A stretch of DNA of 64,000 bases, from contig BQMO01000010.1 of the NCBI GenBank assembly GCA_022180725.1, positions 62,001 to 126,000 on the forward strand. Direction: 5' to 3'. Numbering within the stretch: the stretch's first letter is position 1; each line of letters begins with the position of its first letter. The DNA comes from Phycisphaerae bacterium (GTDB taxonomy: Bacteria > Planctomycetota > Phycisphaerae > Phycisphaerales > UBA1924). Of the stretch, positions 8,415 through 16,572 are shown in pieces. The notes beneath the pieces are model-generated. The model saw only the letters and a list, made by a program, of their open reading frames with translations, made no database searches and was not told where the DNA came from. Position numbers and translations under genes: made by a program.

Positions 8415-9152
8415 TCACGGTTTGCGCGTGACCGAGGCCCCTTCAAGCTTCACGGCCATCGGGAAGAGGATGCTGTTCTCCTTGTGTACGTGCGTGTGCG
8501 TGTCGGCTTCAAGCTCCGCCAACCCCCCGAGCATAGCCACGTAGGTGTTGCACGCGCCCGGCGGCGGCGTGAAGCCGCCGGTCAACGCACGCATCTTCGC
8601 AATCGCATCGCCGGAGTGCTCGTGCTCGACCATCATCATCCGCACCGGATTGTCGATGCCCCTTCGGCTCGGCGCCCCCCCGCACCCGCCGCTGCCCTTG
8701 CTGGTCGCGAGCGTCCGGATCCACGGGAAGAGGACCTTCTCTTCCTTCATCATGTGCTCGGTCATCTCGCCCGCGAAGTCGGCGTAGATATCCCGCAGTT
8801 CGATCAGCGAAGGCTCGCGCCCGCCGTGCACGGCGGCGACTTTCTCCGTCAGCGCCTGCAAACGCGGTAGTTCGCGCTTGAGGTACGCATGGTGCTCCTG
8901 TTCTATGTGGTCGGCCAAGGCGCCGGCGCCCCGGGCCTCCCAGTCGACCGGCGGGCCGTCCGAGCACGCGGCATCCGACGCCCGCAACTCGCCGAGCACC
9001 GCCGTCGCGCTCAGCCCCTTCTGTTCGCACGCCGCGGCGAGCGTCAATCCGCCGCCGCAACAGTAGTCGATCCCCAGTCGCTCGAAGAGTCGAGACCTCG
9101 ATGACTTTTCGGTCACGATCTGTCCGATGGTTGTGCGCAGGTCGATGGTCAT
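8415..9152 (-). CDS. ric: iron-sulfur cluster repair di-iron protein (RIC/ScdA/YtfE)
   Basis: RIC proteins repair iron-sulfur clusters damaged by nitric oxide or peroxide. The 245-residue protein starts with the ScdA N-terminal domain (LFERLGIDYCCGGGLTLA, about residues 23-40, with the CCGGG signature). A hemerythrin-like four-helix bundle follows, whose ligands appear in order in HIEQEHHAYL, EMTEHMMKEEKVLFPW, VEHEHSGDAIAK and HTHVHKENSILFP. Length and layout match the family. Its position near molybdopterin, hemerythrin and nitrate reductase genes supports a job in coping with reactive nitrogen. The 373 bases upstream to the MarR gene hold the MarR promoter and nothing else I can identify. 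Confidence 0.93.
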   Translation of the reverse strand: MTIDLRTTIGQIVTEKSSRSRLFERLGIDYCCGGGLTLAAACEQKGLSATAVLGELRASDAACSDGPPVDWEARGAGALADHIEQEHHAYLKRELPRLQALTEKVAAVHGGREPSLIELRDIYADFAGEMTEHMMKEEKVLFPWIRTLATSKGSGGCGGAPSRRGIDNPVRMMMVEHEHSGDAIAKMRALTGGFTPPPGACNTYVAMLGGLAELEADTHTHVHKENSILFPMAVKLEGASVTRKP

Positions 9153-9487
9153 GGTGTACGTCCGTTCCGGGCGGTGTGGAGTTCAGGGAATCGCGTGCCG
9201 CATGATCCCCCGCATCAGTGTAGGAGCGTAGAACTGGACATCTAGGTCGCGATATGCGGACCAGTCCGACGCCCATCGCGAACTCGCGGCCGCCCCGTGC
9301 GTGAATGGGCGCGGGCGTCGTACCGACATCCCGTGGGCGACGGCTGCGGTCGGTGGCGTGGATGGAACTCATCCGGCCCTCAGGGCCCGTGCCGGGTTCG
9401 GCTGATGCGATCATCGCTCGCGTCGCCCGTAGGCGGGCCAAACGTCGGCGTGGGGCGCCGGGCCGGGCGCTCGGGCGAGCGGCCGGG

Positions 9488-9517
9488 TTGACGACGATAC
9501 TTCGGAGTCCATACTAT
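9488..9517 (+). promoter_or_regulatory. promoter and overlapping dyad operator of the MarR gene
   Basis: TTGACG at 9488-9493 and TACTAT at 9512-9517 are separated by 18 bases and look like a sigma-70 type promoter. Transcription would start within a few bases of the GTG at 9526, so the mRNA would be leaderless or nearly so. A 21-base imperfect dyad at 9497-9517 (pattern ATAnTn2GGAnTCCn2AnTAT) covers the spacer and the -10 box. This is where an autorepressing MarR protein would be expected to bind. Basis: sequence; binding itself is inferred. Confidence 0.6.
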
Positions 9518-9525
9518 CTGGGACC

Positions 9526-10290
9526 GTGCCCCCCAAGGCCCCGACATCCCCCGCGATGGACACGACCACGGCCGAGCGCATCGTCGCGGGTCTGTCGAAG
9601 GTCGCGCTGGTCGTCCGCCACGCGCAGTGGGCGGCGTCGGGCGAGCGCGGGCTGACCCCCACGCAGTCGCAGATCCTCGCCATCATCGCGGCCGCGCCCG
9701 GGCCACAAGGGATGGGCGTCAAGGCCGTCGCCGGGCACATGGCCGTCACGATGGGGACCGCGAGCGAGGCGGTGGCGGCGCTGGTGGACAAGGGGCTGCT
9801 GCGCAAGGAGGCCGACGAGGCCGACGGGCGCGCGGTGGTGCTGCGCCTCACCGCGATGGGGAAGCGCGAAGCGGCCCGCGCCCCCGAGCGGCCCGGCGCG
9901 ATCGTCGAGGCGGCGGAGGCGATGCCCGAGGGCGAGCGGGCCGTGCTGCTGCGCGGCCTGGTGGGCATGGTGCGCACGATGCAGGAGCGCGGGATGGTCC
10001 CCGCCGCGCGGATGTGCGTGGAGTGCCGGTTCTTCCGCCCCAACGAGCATCCCGGAAAGGGCAAGCCGCACCACTGCCTGTTCATCGGCGCGCCGATCGG
10101 CGATGCCGACCTGCGCCTCGACTGCGCCGAGATGGAGCCCGCCGAAGCGCCCGCACGGGCGCGGCTGTGGGAGGTCTTCATCAACGGCGAGCCGCTCGAT
10201 CAACACGGCCCGGGGCACGCGCGGCCCGGCGTCCGTGCATCCAAGTCACGCCGCGCGGAGTCACCATCCTTGAAAGGAGCATCGAAATGA
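9526..10290 (+). CDS. MarR family regulator with C-terminal cysteine cluster
   Basis: The 254-residue protein has a winged-helix MarR domain over about residues 15-120 (LTPTQSQILAIIAAAP ... KAVAGHMAVTMGTASEAVAALVDKGLL ... DGRAVVLRLTAMG). A C-terminal segment with four cysteines (spacing C-x2-C-x16-C-x15-C, residues about 164-202, together with HH before the third) could bind zinc or an iron-sulfur cluster, or act as a thiol switch. The GTG at 9526 is preferred because the promoter leaves no leader; ATG 9556 is possible. The stop overlaps the next gene by 4 bases. Its own promoter carries a dyad, so autoregulation is likely. Confidence 0.85.
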   Translation: MPPKAPTSPAMDTTTAERIVAGLSKVALVVRHAQWAASGERGLTPTQSQILAIIAAAPGPQGMGVKAVAGHMAVTMGTASEAVAALVDKGLLRKEADEADGRAVVLRLTAMGKREAARAPERPGAIVEAAEAMPEGERAVLLRGLVGMVRTMQERGMVPAARMCVECRFFRPNEHPGKGKPHHCLFIGAPIGDADLRLDCAEMEPAEAPARARLWEVFINGEPLDQHGPGHARPGVRASKSRRAESPSLKGASK

Positions 10291-10523
10291 GCACGAAGGC
10301 CACGTTCTACCACGCCGGTTGCCCCGTCTGCGTCGCCGCCGAGCGCACCGTCGCCGAGGCCCTGGACCGATCCAAGTACACCGTCGAGATCGTCCACCTC
10401 GGCCAGCAGAAGGGCCGCGTCGCCGAGGCCGAGAAGGCGGGTGTCAAGTCCGTCCCCGCGCTGGTCATCAACGGCCAGCCCTTCCACATCAACCACGGCG
10501 CAGACCTGGCGATGCTGAAGTAA
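10287..10523 (+). CDS. glutaredoxin/thioredoxin-like protein
   Basis: A 78-residue thioredoxin-fold protein with the active site GCPVC at about residues 11-15 and the cis-proline motif SVPALVI near residue 57. A single CxxC domain of this length matches small glutaredoxin-like proteins. GAAAGGAG lies 8 bases before the ATG, and the start overlaps the stop of the MarR gene (ATGA). The two are therefore translationally coupled, and this protein may reduce the cysteine cluster of the regulator; that link is inference from the gene order. Confidence 0.85.
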   Translation: MSTKATFYHAGCPVCVAAERTVAEALDRSKYTVEIVHLGQQKGRVAEAEKAGVKSVPALVINGQPFHINHGADLAMLK

Positions 10524-10629
10524 TCGCCGCGCGGTGCGCGGATCGCCCGTCGGCGCGACGAAGACGCCCGTGACAGGCGCGGCGCCCTCGGCCGCGCCGG
10601 TCGCGCGAGCGTTGGACGTAGAATCCGGC

Positions 10630-11904
10630 ATGGCGCTCCGACGTTTCTTCCTGATCGTGACCATGATGGCCGCCGCGTGCGCGCCGGCCGTCGGGCTCGC
10701 CGCACGAACCGAACAGCCCGCGACGCGGCCCGGCGGCGCGGCGGTGGCACCAGGGGCGAGCACGCCCGCCGCGAACACCGCAACCCTTGTGCGGCTGGAC
10801 CTGGACGGCGATGCGGCCCGACAGACGGTGGTGGACAAGGAAGCGGGCGTCTACCTCGGCCACGTCTCGACGGTGCTCGTGGACGACGGCAAGACCATCC
10901 TCGCGGCGTACCCCAAGGGGCACGGCAAGGGGCCGATCGTGCTCAAGCGCAGCGAGGATGGGGGCAGGACGTGGTCGGCGCGGCTGCCCGTGCCCGATTC
11001 GTGGGCCACCAGTCTGGAGACGCCGACGCTCTTCCGCGTGGGCAGGTCCGAACACTGCGAATCGCTGATTCTGTTCTCCGGCTTGTACCCGATCCGCGCG
11101 GCGCGATCCGCCGACGGCGGGCGGACGTGGTCGGACCTCGCACCCATCGGCGACTTCGGCGGGATCGTCGCGATGGGAGGGCTGGCCGCAACCGGTGACG
11201 GGAAGTTCGCGGCGTTCTTCCACGACGACGGCCGGTTCTTCGCGAAAGGCGGGAAGGCCGCCGGCACGTTCACGCTCTACCAGACCGACACGGCGGATCG
11301 GGGCGCGACGTGGTCCAGCCCCCGCGCGATCTGGAGCGGGTCGGACATCCACCTGTGCGAACCGGGCGTGGTCGCCTCGCCCGACGGGGCGACGATCGCG
11401 CTGCTCCTGCGCGAGAACCGGCGGGTGAAGAACTCGCACATCATGTTCAGCACGGACAAGGCCGCAACGTGGTCCGCGCCGGTCGAACTCCCCGCGCCCC
11501 TCACCGGCGACCGCCACATCGCCGCGTACGCGAACGACGGCCGCCTCGTCGTGACGTTCCGCTGCATGGCCAAGGATGATCCGTGGAAGGGCGACTGGGT
11601 CGCGTGGGTGGGAACGTGGGACGAGATCGCGCGGCGTGCGCCCAGTGCCGCAGCGCCGGAGCGCGACGGTGTTGCGGCGAAGCCCGCGGGCGCGAACGGC
11701 GCGCTGCGCCCGTACCTGGTCCGCCTCAAGGACAACCTCACCGCGTGGGACTGCGCGTACGCGGGCCTCGAATCGCTCGCCGACGGCACGCTCGTGACGA
11801 CGACCTACGGCACATGGAACGCCGGAGAGCAGCCCTCGATCCTGAGCGTGCGGTTCACGCTCGCCGAACTCGATGCGCTTGCCGAAGTGGCTCCTTCACC
11901 GTGA
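10630..11904 (+). CDS. secreted exo-alpha-sialidase-like protein (BNR repeats)
   Basis: The 424-residue protein starts with a signal peptide (MALRRFFLIVTMMAAACAPA). It then shows four Asp-box (BNR) motifs spaced along a six-bladed propeller: SEDGGRTWS, SADGGRTWS, DRGATWSS and DKAATWSAP. Proteins of this type cleave or bind sialic acids or other glycans, or have unrelated activities on the same fold. A TAGAAT hexamer ends 5 bases before the ATG and no Shine-Dalgarno site is seen, so the mRNA may be leaderless. The start at 10630 is set by the signal peptide. Confidence 0.82.
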   Translation: MALRRFFLIVTMMAAACAPAVGLAARTEQPATRPGGAAVAPGASTPAANTATLVRLDLDGDAARQTVVDKEAGVYLGHVSTVLVDDGKTILAAYPKGHGKGPIVLKRSEDGGRTWSARLPVPDSWATSLETPTLFRVGRSEHCESLILFSGLYPIRAARSADGGRTWSDLAPIGDFGGIVAMGGLAATGDGKFAAFFHDDGRFFAKGGKAAGTFTLYQTDTADRGATWSSPRAIWSGSDIHLCEPGVVASPDGATIALLLRENRRVKNSHIMFSTDKAATWSAPVELPAPLTGDRHIAAYANDGRLVVTFRCMAKDDPWKGDWVAWVGTWDEIARRAPSAAAPERDGVAAKPAGANGALRPYLVRLKDNLTAWDCAYAGLESLADGTLVTTTYGTWNAGEQPSILSVRFTLAELDALAEVAPSP

Positions 11905-11954
11905 GCGGCGGAGGGCGGCATACCGAAGCCCATGAACATCGAAGATTCCCATTG

Positions 11955-11971
11955 GAAACTGGCGCAGTTTC
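11955..11971. terminator. hairpin between convergent sialidase and mobA genes
   Basis: GAAACTG, loop GCG and CAGTTTC form a perfect 7-base stem. It lies in the short gap between the stops of two convergent genes and overlaps the last bases of mobA. It could stop transcription in both directions. There is no long T-tract. Confidence 0.45.
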
Positions 11972-12593
11972 AAGATCGCAATCTTCCTGGCTGCACGACC
12001 ACCTGATGGACACCGACGGGCACGTTGACGTTCTTTGCCGCTTCCGGTGCAACCGATACGGGCAGGGCCTCGATCGGGTCCAATGCGCTCAGGAGCTTGT
12101 AGTCGCCGCGAGAAACGCTGGCTTCGAGGAATGGTCTGGCGTGCTGAGAGTACACCGCTGCGCACGGTTGCAGGCGATCAGTGAAGGCACAGACCACATG
12201 AGCACTCGGGTGCATTTGCGCAATCCGGAGAATGCTTGTGATCTCCATGCCGGCAAAGGAAGGCATGTCGCCTGCGAGCACGAAGACCGATCCATGCCAT
12301 TGCGCCAGCGCGGAAACTATGCCCCCCATGGGACCCACCCCGGGGTGAAGATCCGCGATGACGCCGTCCGCGAGTTGCTCGACAGTGGGATCGCAGGCCC
12401 CTACCAGCTTCACGCGACGACCGAATACTCCCCGCAGAGCCTCAATGGGATACTGAACGAGAACTCGCCCGTCGCTTCCCCAGGGCTCGCGGAGTTTGTC
12501 CCGTCCAAATCGCCGGCTCTTGCCACCCACGAGAACGATCGGCTGAACGCTCGCGAGGTATCCGGGGGAAACGATCGGACGCTCAGGCGTCAT
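11970..12593 (-). CDS. mobA: molybdenum cofactor guanylyltransferase MobA
   Basis: MobA attaches GMP to molybdopterin to make the guanine dinucleotide form used by nitrate reductases. The 207-residue protein has the nucleotide-binding loop LVGGKSRRFGRDKL near residue 22 (a variant of LAGGxSxRMGxDK), then GPMGGIVSALA and the metal-binding AGDMPSF near residue 108. It is the last gene of the minus-strand series moeA-moaC-mogA-mobA and overlaps mogA by 11 bases. The Mo-bisPGD reductase encoded 11 kb away would need this product. Confidence 0.87.
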   Translation of the reverse strand: MTPERPIVSPGYLASVQPIVLVGGKSRRFGRDKLREPWGSDGRVLVQYPIEALRGVFGRRVKLVGACDPTVEQLADGVIADLHPGVGPMGGIVSALAQWHGSVFVLAGDMPSFAGMEITSILRIAQMHPSAHVVCAFTDRLQPCAAVYSQHARPFLEASVSRGDYKLLSALDPIEALPVSVAPEAAKNVNVPVGVHQVVVQPGRLRS

Positions 12594-13140
12594 GGTGAAC
12601 GACCTTTCCGCTAACCGGCGTCGCGTCTGGTCGCCCGTCGTCTTGCACCTCCCCGCGCAGCGTTTCGACGGCGTGTGGCAGGATGTCGAGGAGTGCTTCG
12701 AGGTTCTCCGTACTTCCTTTGAGCGAACCGGGGAGCGTCAAGATCAGCGTCTTGCCGATCGTGCCCGCAACGCCGCGCGACAGAAAAGTCCGCGGTGTCT
12801 TCACCAAGCAACGGAGACGGGCGAGTTCCATGAGTCCGGGGTGCTCACGTTCAAAGACGCTCCTGGCGGCTTCCGGGGTGACATCACGGGGCGCCAAACC
12901 GGTGCCGCCGGTGCTGAGAATCAGGTCGATACCGCGGTCGGGGCTGGACCAGCTCACAAAGCACGCGGCGAGCTGCTCTTCTTCATCGGGCAGGCATCGC
13001 GACTCGACAACCTCGGCGCCGAGGCGCGTTCGGAGCATCTCGGCGAGCGCCGGCCCCGACGTATCCGTGGCGAGGCCCCTTGAGCACCGGTCGCTCACGG
13101 TCAAGACCGCAGCGCGGATCGGTCGTGCTACGTCGCTCAT
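12583..13140 (-). CDS. mogA: molybdopterin adenylyltransferase MogA/MoaB
   Basis: This enzyme adenylates molybdopterin before metal insertion. The 185-residue protein shows AAVLTVSDRCSRG at residues 10-22, the pterin-binding LILSTGGTGLAPRDVTPEA near residue 75, and LTLPGSLKGSTENL near residue 143. These are the standard landmarks of the MogA/MoaB fold. The start overlaps the stop of moaC by 4 bases and its end overlaps mobA, so the genes are tightly coupled. MoaB and MogA cannot be told apart safely by sequence alone. Confidence 0.9.
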   Translation of the reverse strand: MSDVARPIRAAVLTVSDRCSRGLATDTSGPALAEMLRTRLGAEVVESRCLPDEEEQLAACFVSWSSPDRGIDLILSTGGTGLAPRDVTPEAARSVFEREHPGLMELARLRCLVKTPRTFLSRGVAGTIGKTLILTLPGSLKGSTENLEALLDILPHAVETLRGEVQDDGRPDATPVSGKVVHHDA

Positions 13141-13649
13141 CCCTCAACCTCGCGGGGCGCGATGTAGTCGCCGCGACGACCGCCGCGCTTCTCGGTGACG
13201 CGGATGGCCTCAATGACCATTGCCCGGTCGATTGCCTTGCCCATGTCGATCACCGTCAGACACGCGACAGTTACGGCGGTGAGGGCTTCCATCTCGACAC
13301 CGGTGCGGGCCTGGGTCCGGACGGTCGCGGTAACTCTCACACGGCCGGACTCGAGCACGACGTCCACGTCAACTGCTTCGAGTGGCAGCGTGTGGCACAG
13401 CGGGATGAGTTCGTCGGTGCGCTTGGCGGCCAGGATCGCGGCGATCCGAGCGACATCGAGCACGGCACCCTTCTTGACCGAGTTTTCGCGGATCGCCCGT
13501 TCAAGGTCGGCGGAGATTCGCACCGAGCCCTCGGCGGTCGCGGACCTCGCGGTGACCGCCTTGTCTCCAACGTCCACCATCCGGGCCGCGCCGTCAGCGC
13601 CGACGTGCGAAAGACTGGGCGGATTCGTTGCGGGTGTACTGTCGTTCAT
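13137..13649 (-). CDS. moaC: cyclic pyranopterin monophosphate synthase MoaC
   Basis: MoaC converts the product of MoaA into cyclic pyranopterin monophosphate, the first stable Moco intermediate. The 170-residue protein has the conserved MVDVGDK opening, AKRTDELIPLCHTLPL near residue 92, TGVEMEALTAVTVACL near residue 128 and the catalytic DMGKAIDR near residue 147. Length is normal. The gene follows moeA after 15 bases and overlaps mogA. Confidence 0.95.
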   Translation of the reverse strand: MNDSTPATNPPSLSHVGADGAARMVDVGDKAVTARSATAEGSVRISADLERAIRENSVKKGAVLDVARIAAILAAKRTDELIPLCHTLPLEAVDVDVVLESGRVRVTATVRTQARTGVEMEALTAVTVACLTVIDMGKAIDRAMVIEAIRVTEKRGGRRGDYIAPREVEG

Positions 13650-13664
13650 GGCTTGGCCGTCTCC

Positions 13665-15026
13665 TCATGACACATCGTTCTCCGGCGAGCCCGCCCTCGC
13701 CGGCCAGGCGTAAAACGGCAGAACCGCACCCGCGGAACCCGGGGGAATTTCCACAAAGCCGTCGCTCATGCCAGCCGCGACGATGTCACCCGAGCCGCGG
13801 CCGTCGATCAGCTCGGCCCGAGGAGGACCGCTCGCCTCTACAACCAATCGGACCAGACGGTGCCACCACAGATCGAGCGTCCGGCCGTCGGTATTCTGCA
13901 CCTCAATGAGCCCGGGGAGGCACCCCGGCGGGGTCCGCCTCGCTCCAGCACACGCGGCAAGGACGGGGAGGACAACCCGTACGCAGGTGACCGCGGCGGA
14001 GACTGGATTACCGGGGAGTCCGAACACCGGGAGTGTCTCCCCGGTGTGCTGCCCCGGTCGGTGCACAACGCCCCCGAGCATCGGCTTGCCGGGCCGCTGG
14101 GGCAGGCCGTGAAAGAGGATCTCGGCGCCCGCCTGCTCGACGACCGCCCGAACGGGGTCGCGATGCCCCATCGACACCCCGCCGGTCAGGACTACAGCGT
14201 CGGCGACCCCGCACGCCTGCTCCAACGCCCCCACAAGGTCTTCGTCATCGCGGATGTGCGTCACCTGCGTGACGCTTGCCCACGTGTGCGAGGCGATGAT
14301 CGCCCGCACAGCCGAGGCGTTGCTGTTTCGGAGCTGGAAGGGTGACGGCAACTGATCCGGCGGGATGAGTTCGTCACCCGTGGTGATCACGGCTACGCGG
14401 AGGCGGGCAAGCACCGCTGGCCAGGTAGTGCCCACCGCTGCCAGCGTTGCCAGTGCCGCGGCCGTGATGACTTCACCCCTGCGCAGAACGACAGCACCGG
14501 CGGCTGCATTCTCGCCTCGGCGACGGACGTGGTCTCCCCGTCGGATGCGCCCCGTCGCCTGCGGCGTAACGCGGATGGATGTGATCTCTGTGGCTTGTGT
14601 CGATGTGTGTTCAGTAACGTCTTCACGCCGAACCACGCTGTCGGCTCCGGGCGGGATCGGTGCGCCGGTCGCGATGCGCACCGCGGCGGGCCGACCGGAG
14701 CCGTGGAGAAGGGCGGGCGGCCGCTCTCCGATGCGGGACTCGGCAACAACCGGCAGTGTGATGCCAGTCTGGGTCGAACCCGCGCCTGATCCCGTGAGGG
14801 GGGCGAGGTCAGCGGCGCACACCGCGTATCCGTCCATTGCTGAATAGTCGAAGGCGGGGCTGTCGCGATCGGCGAGAATGTCTTCCGCCAAGATGCGTCC
14901 CGCGCTTTGGTCCAGCGCGACCAGCTCTCGTGGTCGAGCCGAGGAGGTTGGACCGGCACGTGCGATGAGCGCCGCTACGGCGGCCGCAGGTGAGTCGAAG
15001 GCGAATGGCTGACCGCGAAAACTCAT
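13665..15026 (-). CDS. moeA: molybdopterin molybdotransferase MoeA
   Basis: MoeA inserts molybdate into adenylated molybdopterin. The 453-residue protein shows the MoeA domain order: an N-terminal domain with ILAEDILADRDSPAFDYSAMDGYAV near residue 55, RRGDHVRRRGENA, VVITTGDELI near residue 205, and VVLTGGVSMGHRD near residue 270 with the family's TGG-S-G-D-like motif. GLPGNPVSA follows near residue 330. The ATG at 15026 is the natural start; the frame is open a little further, but that part overlaps the divergent moaD promoter. First gene of the minus-strand Moco series. Confidence 0.92.
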   Translation of the reverse strand: MSFRGQPFAFDSPAAAVAALIARAGPTSSARPRELVALDQSAGRILAEDILADRDSPAFDYSAMDGYAVCAADLAPLTGSGAGSTQTGITLPVVAESRIGERPPALLHGSGRPAAVRIATGAPIPPGADSVVRREDVTEHTSTQATEITSIRVTPQATGRIRRGDHVRRRGENAAAGAVVLRRGEVITAAALATLAAVGTTWPAVLARLRVAVITTGDELIPPDQLPSPFQLRNSNASAVRAIIASHTWASVTQVTHIRDDEDLVGALEQACGVADAVVLTGGVSMGHRDPVRAVVEQAGAEILFHGLPQRPGKPMLGGVVHRPGQHTGETLPVFGLPGNPVSAAVTCVRVVLPVLAACAGARRTPPGCLPGLIEVQNTDGRTLDLWWHRLVRLVVEASGPPRAELIDGRGSGDIVAAGMSDGFVEIPPGSAGAVLPFYAWPARAGSPENDVS

Positions 15027-15060
15027 GCATGCTCCCAAAACAGCCGCCGGCCCCAAACCA

Positions 15061-15066
15061 TACACT
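15061..15066 (+). promoter_or_regulatory. -10-like hexamer for moaD
   Basis: TACACT ends 6 bases before the ATG of moaD in the 46-base gap between divergent moeA and moaD. There is no Shine-Dalgarno sequence in that space. A transcript from this box would begin at or next to the start codon. A matching -35 box is not obvious. Confidence 0.45.
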
Positions 15067-15072
15067 TCCCCG

Positions 15073-15327
15073 ATGGAAGTCGAGGTGCTCCTCTTCGGTG
15101 CCGCCGCCACCCGCGAGAATTCCGGCCGGGTTACCGTGGTCGTTGGGGCCGAACCGACCGTGCGGGACGTTCTTGCCGCCCTTCACGAGCAGCATCCCGA
15201 CCTTCGTTTCGCCCTGCCGTCCGCAGAAACCGGCCGCCTTGCGGTGAACCAGTCGTTCGCCAGAGGGGAACACCCCATCAGACCGGGCGACGAGGTTGCC
15301 CTCATCACGCTCGTTGGAGGCGGGTGA
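15073..15327 (+). CDS. moaD: molybdopterin synthase sulfur carrier subunit MoaD
   Basis: MoaD is a ubiquitin-like protein whose C-terminal glycine is thiocarboxylated and donates sulfur to make molybdopterin. The 84-residue protein has the beta-grasp pattern (MEVEVLLFGAAATRE ... TVRDVLAALHEQHP) and ends in VGGG, as required for adenylation by a MoeB-type enzyme. The ATG at 15073 gives the canonical N-terminus; the upstream in-frame ATG at 15025 would add 16 unlikely residues. It is coupled to moaE. Confidence 0.9.
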   Translation: MEVEVLLFGAAATRENSGRVTVVVGAEPTVRDVLAALHEQHPDLRFALPSAETGRLAVNQSFARGEHPIRPGDEVALITLVGGG

Positions 15328-15800
15328 TGGCGCCCCCTCGTTCACCCTCTGTCGTCGTCTCTCGGGTGATAGACGGGCCCGTCACTCCAAAGGTGGAGCA
15401 GGACACTCTCCTCGGACGAGGCTGGAAACCCGCTCGTGATGCTTCCGGCTCCCCAGCCGGCGTTGTCGGCGCTGTGCTTCGGTTTGAAGGGATCGTGCGC
15501 CGTGGCGAGCGCAGCGAAGCCCATGGCGGCGAGGAACGGGACCTGCTGGCGCTTGATTACCAGACCTACGACCCGATGGCCGAGCGTGAGCTTCACTCGC
15601 TGGCTGGGAAGATCGCCGATCAGCACGGCCTCTCGTCGCTCGTAACTCTGCACAGCCGGGGACGTGTGGCGGTGGGCGAGGTGTCGTTCGTGTTGATCGT
15701 GGAAAGCCCGCATCGCGCTGAGGCGCTCGCGGCCATGTCACAGTTCATCGACCGGCTCAAGCAGGACGTGCCGATTTGGAAAAAGCCGGTGTGGAGATAG
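15327..15800 (+). CDS. moaE: molybdopterin synthase catalytic subunit MoaE
   Basis: MoaE joins MoaD to form the synthase that turns cPMP into molybdopterin. The 157-residue protein shows VGAVLRFEGIVR near residue 46, LDYQTYDPMAERELHSLA (matching the family's L-x-Y-E-A-Y-x2-M-A), HSRGRVAVGEVSFVL and the C-terminal DVPIWKKPVW with the active lysines. GGAGG at 15316-15320 places the start at ATG 15327, overlapping the moaD stop by one base; GTG 15324 is an alternative. Confidence 0.9.
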   Translation: MAPPRSPSVVVSRVIDGPVTPKVEQDTLLGRGWKPARDASGSPAGVVGAVLRFEGIVRRGERSEAHGGEERDLLALDYQTYDPMAERELHSLAGKIADQHGLSSLVTLHSRGRVAVGEVSFVLIVESPHRAEALAAMSQFIDRLKQDVPIWKKPVWR

Positions 15801-15802
15801 CG

Positions 15803-15820
15803 GTGCTCTCAGGAGAGCAC
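15803..15820. terminator. 18-base palindrome between convergent moaE and TSUP genes
   Basis: GTGCTCTC, AG and GAGAGCAC form a perfect palindrome in the 8-base gap between the two convergent stops, and overlap the end of the minus-strand gene. It is well placed as a bidirectional terminator, but no T-tract follows on either strand. Confidence 0.5.
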
Positions 15821-16555
15821 CAGCTTCGCTCCCGCGATAAGCAGAACAACCGCGAGCAGAACGTTGAGGGTGCGAGGCGTCGCCTTCCGGCTGCCGAGCG
15901 TCGCCCCCGTGATGCCTCCGGCTCCGGCGCACGCCGCCAATAGCCACAGCGAGCTCGGTGGCGTCCATCCCCGGCTCGCCAAGCCGCCAAGCCCCGCGAC
16001 GGAGTTCACGAGAATAAAGAGCGACGACGTCGCGGCCGTGCGTTTGGGGTCCGCCCAGCCCATCAGCAGAATCACGGGGCTCAGGAAGATACCCCCACCC
16101 GTTCCCGTCAGCCCCGCCAGAAAGCCCAGCCCCGAGCCGACCGCCAATGCCACGGAAATCGAAGGGCGGCGCGGTTGGAGCACCGCCTTAGGTGGTCGCC
16201 AAGCGACGAACGCCATGCGCGCGGCCGTCAGTACAAGCACGACGCCGATGGCGATCTTGAGCGCGTGCTGTGGGAGTTGGATGAGACCGCCCAAGTATGC
16301 CGCTGGGATCGATGCAACCGCGAAGGGCCAGAACAACGCCCAAGAGAAGTGCCCTGCGCGGGCGAACTGCGTAAACGCGATGGCGGCCACCAGGACGTTG
16401 ATCGAGAGCGCCGTCGGCCGCATCACGGCCGCCTCGACACCAACGAGTGCCATGACAGCGAGGTACCCCGAAGCGCCGGCGTGACCGACCGAGGCGTACA
16501 GCGCACCCACGACGAGGAACAACATGGCGAGGATGGCGAGAGTGTCCGCCGGCAT
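15809..16555 (-). CDS. TauE/SafE (TSUP) family membrane transporter
   Basis: A 248-residue integral membrane protein with about eight hydrophobic segments arranged as two related halves. The first half has LFLVVGALYASVGHAGASGYLAVMAL and the second LGFLAGLTGTGGGIFLSPVILLMGW, the typical GxGGG turn of TSUP permeases. Family members export sulfite, sulfoacetate or related anions. Lying between moaE and moaA, it could move a sulfur oxyanion or another anion linked to Moco or nitrate use; this is inference. The ATG at 16555 gives the natural first helix. It ends 17 bases after moaA. Confidence 0.85.
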   Translation of the reverse strand: MPADTLAILAMLFLVVGALYASVGHAGASGYLAVMALVGVEAAVMRPTALSINVLVAAIAFTQFARAGHFSWALFWPFAVASIPAAYLGGLIQLPQHALKIAIGVVLVLTAARMAFVAWRPPKAVLQPRRPSISVALAVGSGLGFLAGLTGTGGGIFLSPVILLMGWADPKRTAATSSLFILVNSVAGLGGLASRGWTPPSSLWLLAACAGAGGITGATLGSRKATPRTLNVLLAVVLLIAGAKLVLS

Positions 16556-16572
16556 CGGTGGCCTCAGGGTTG

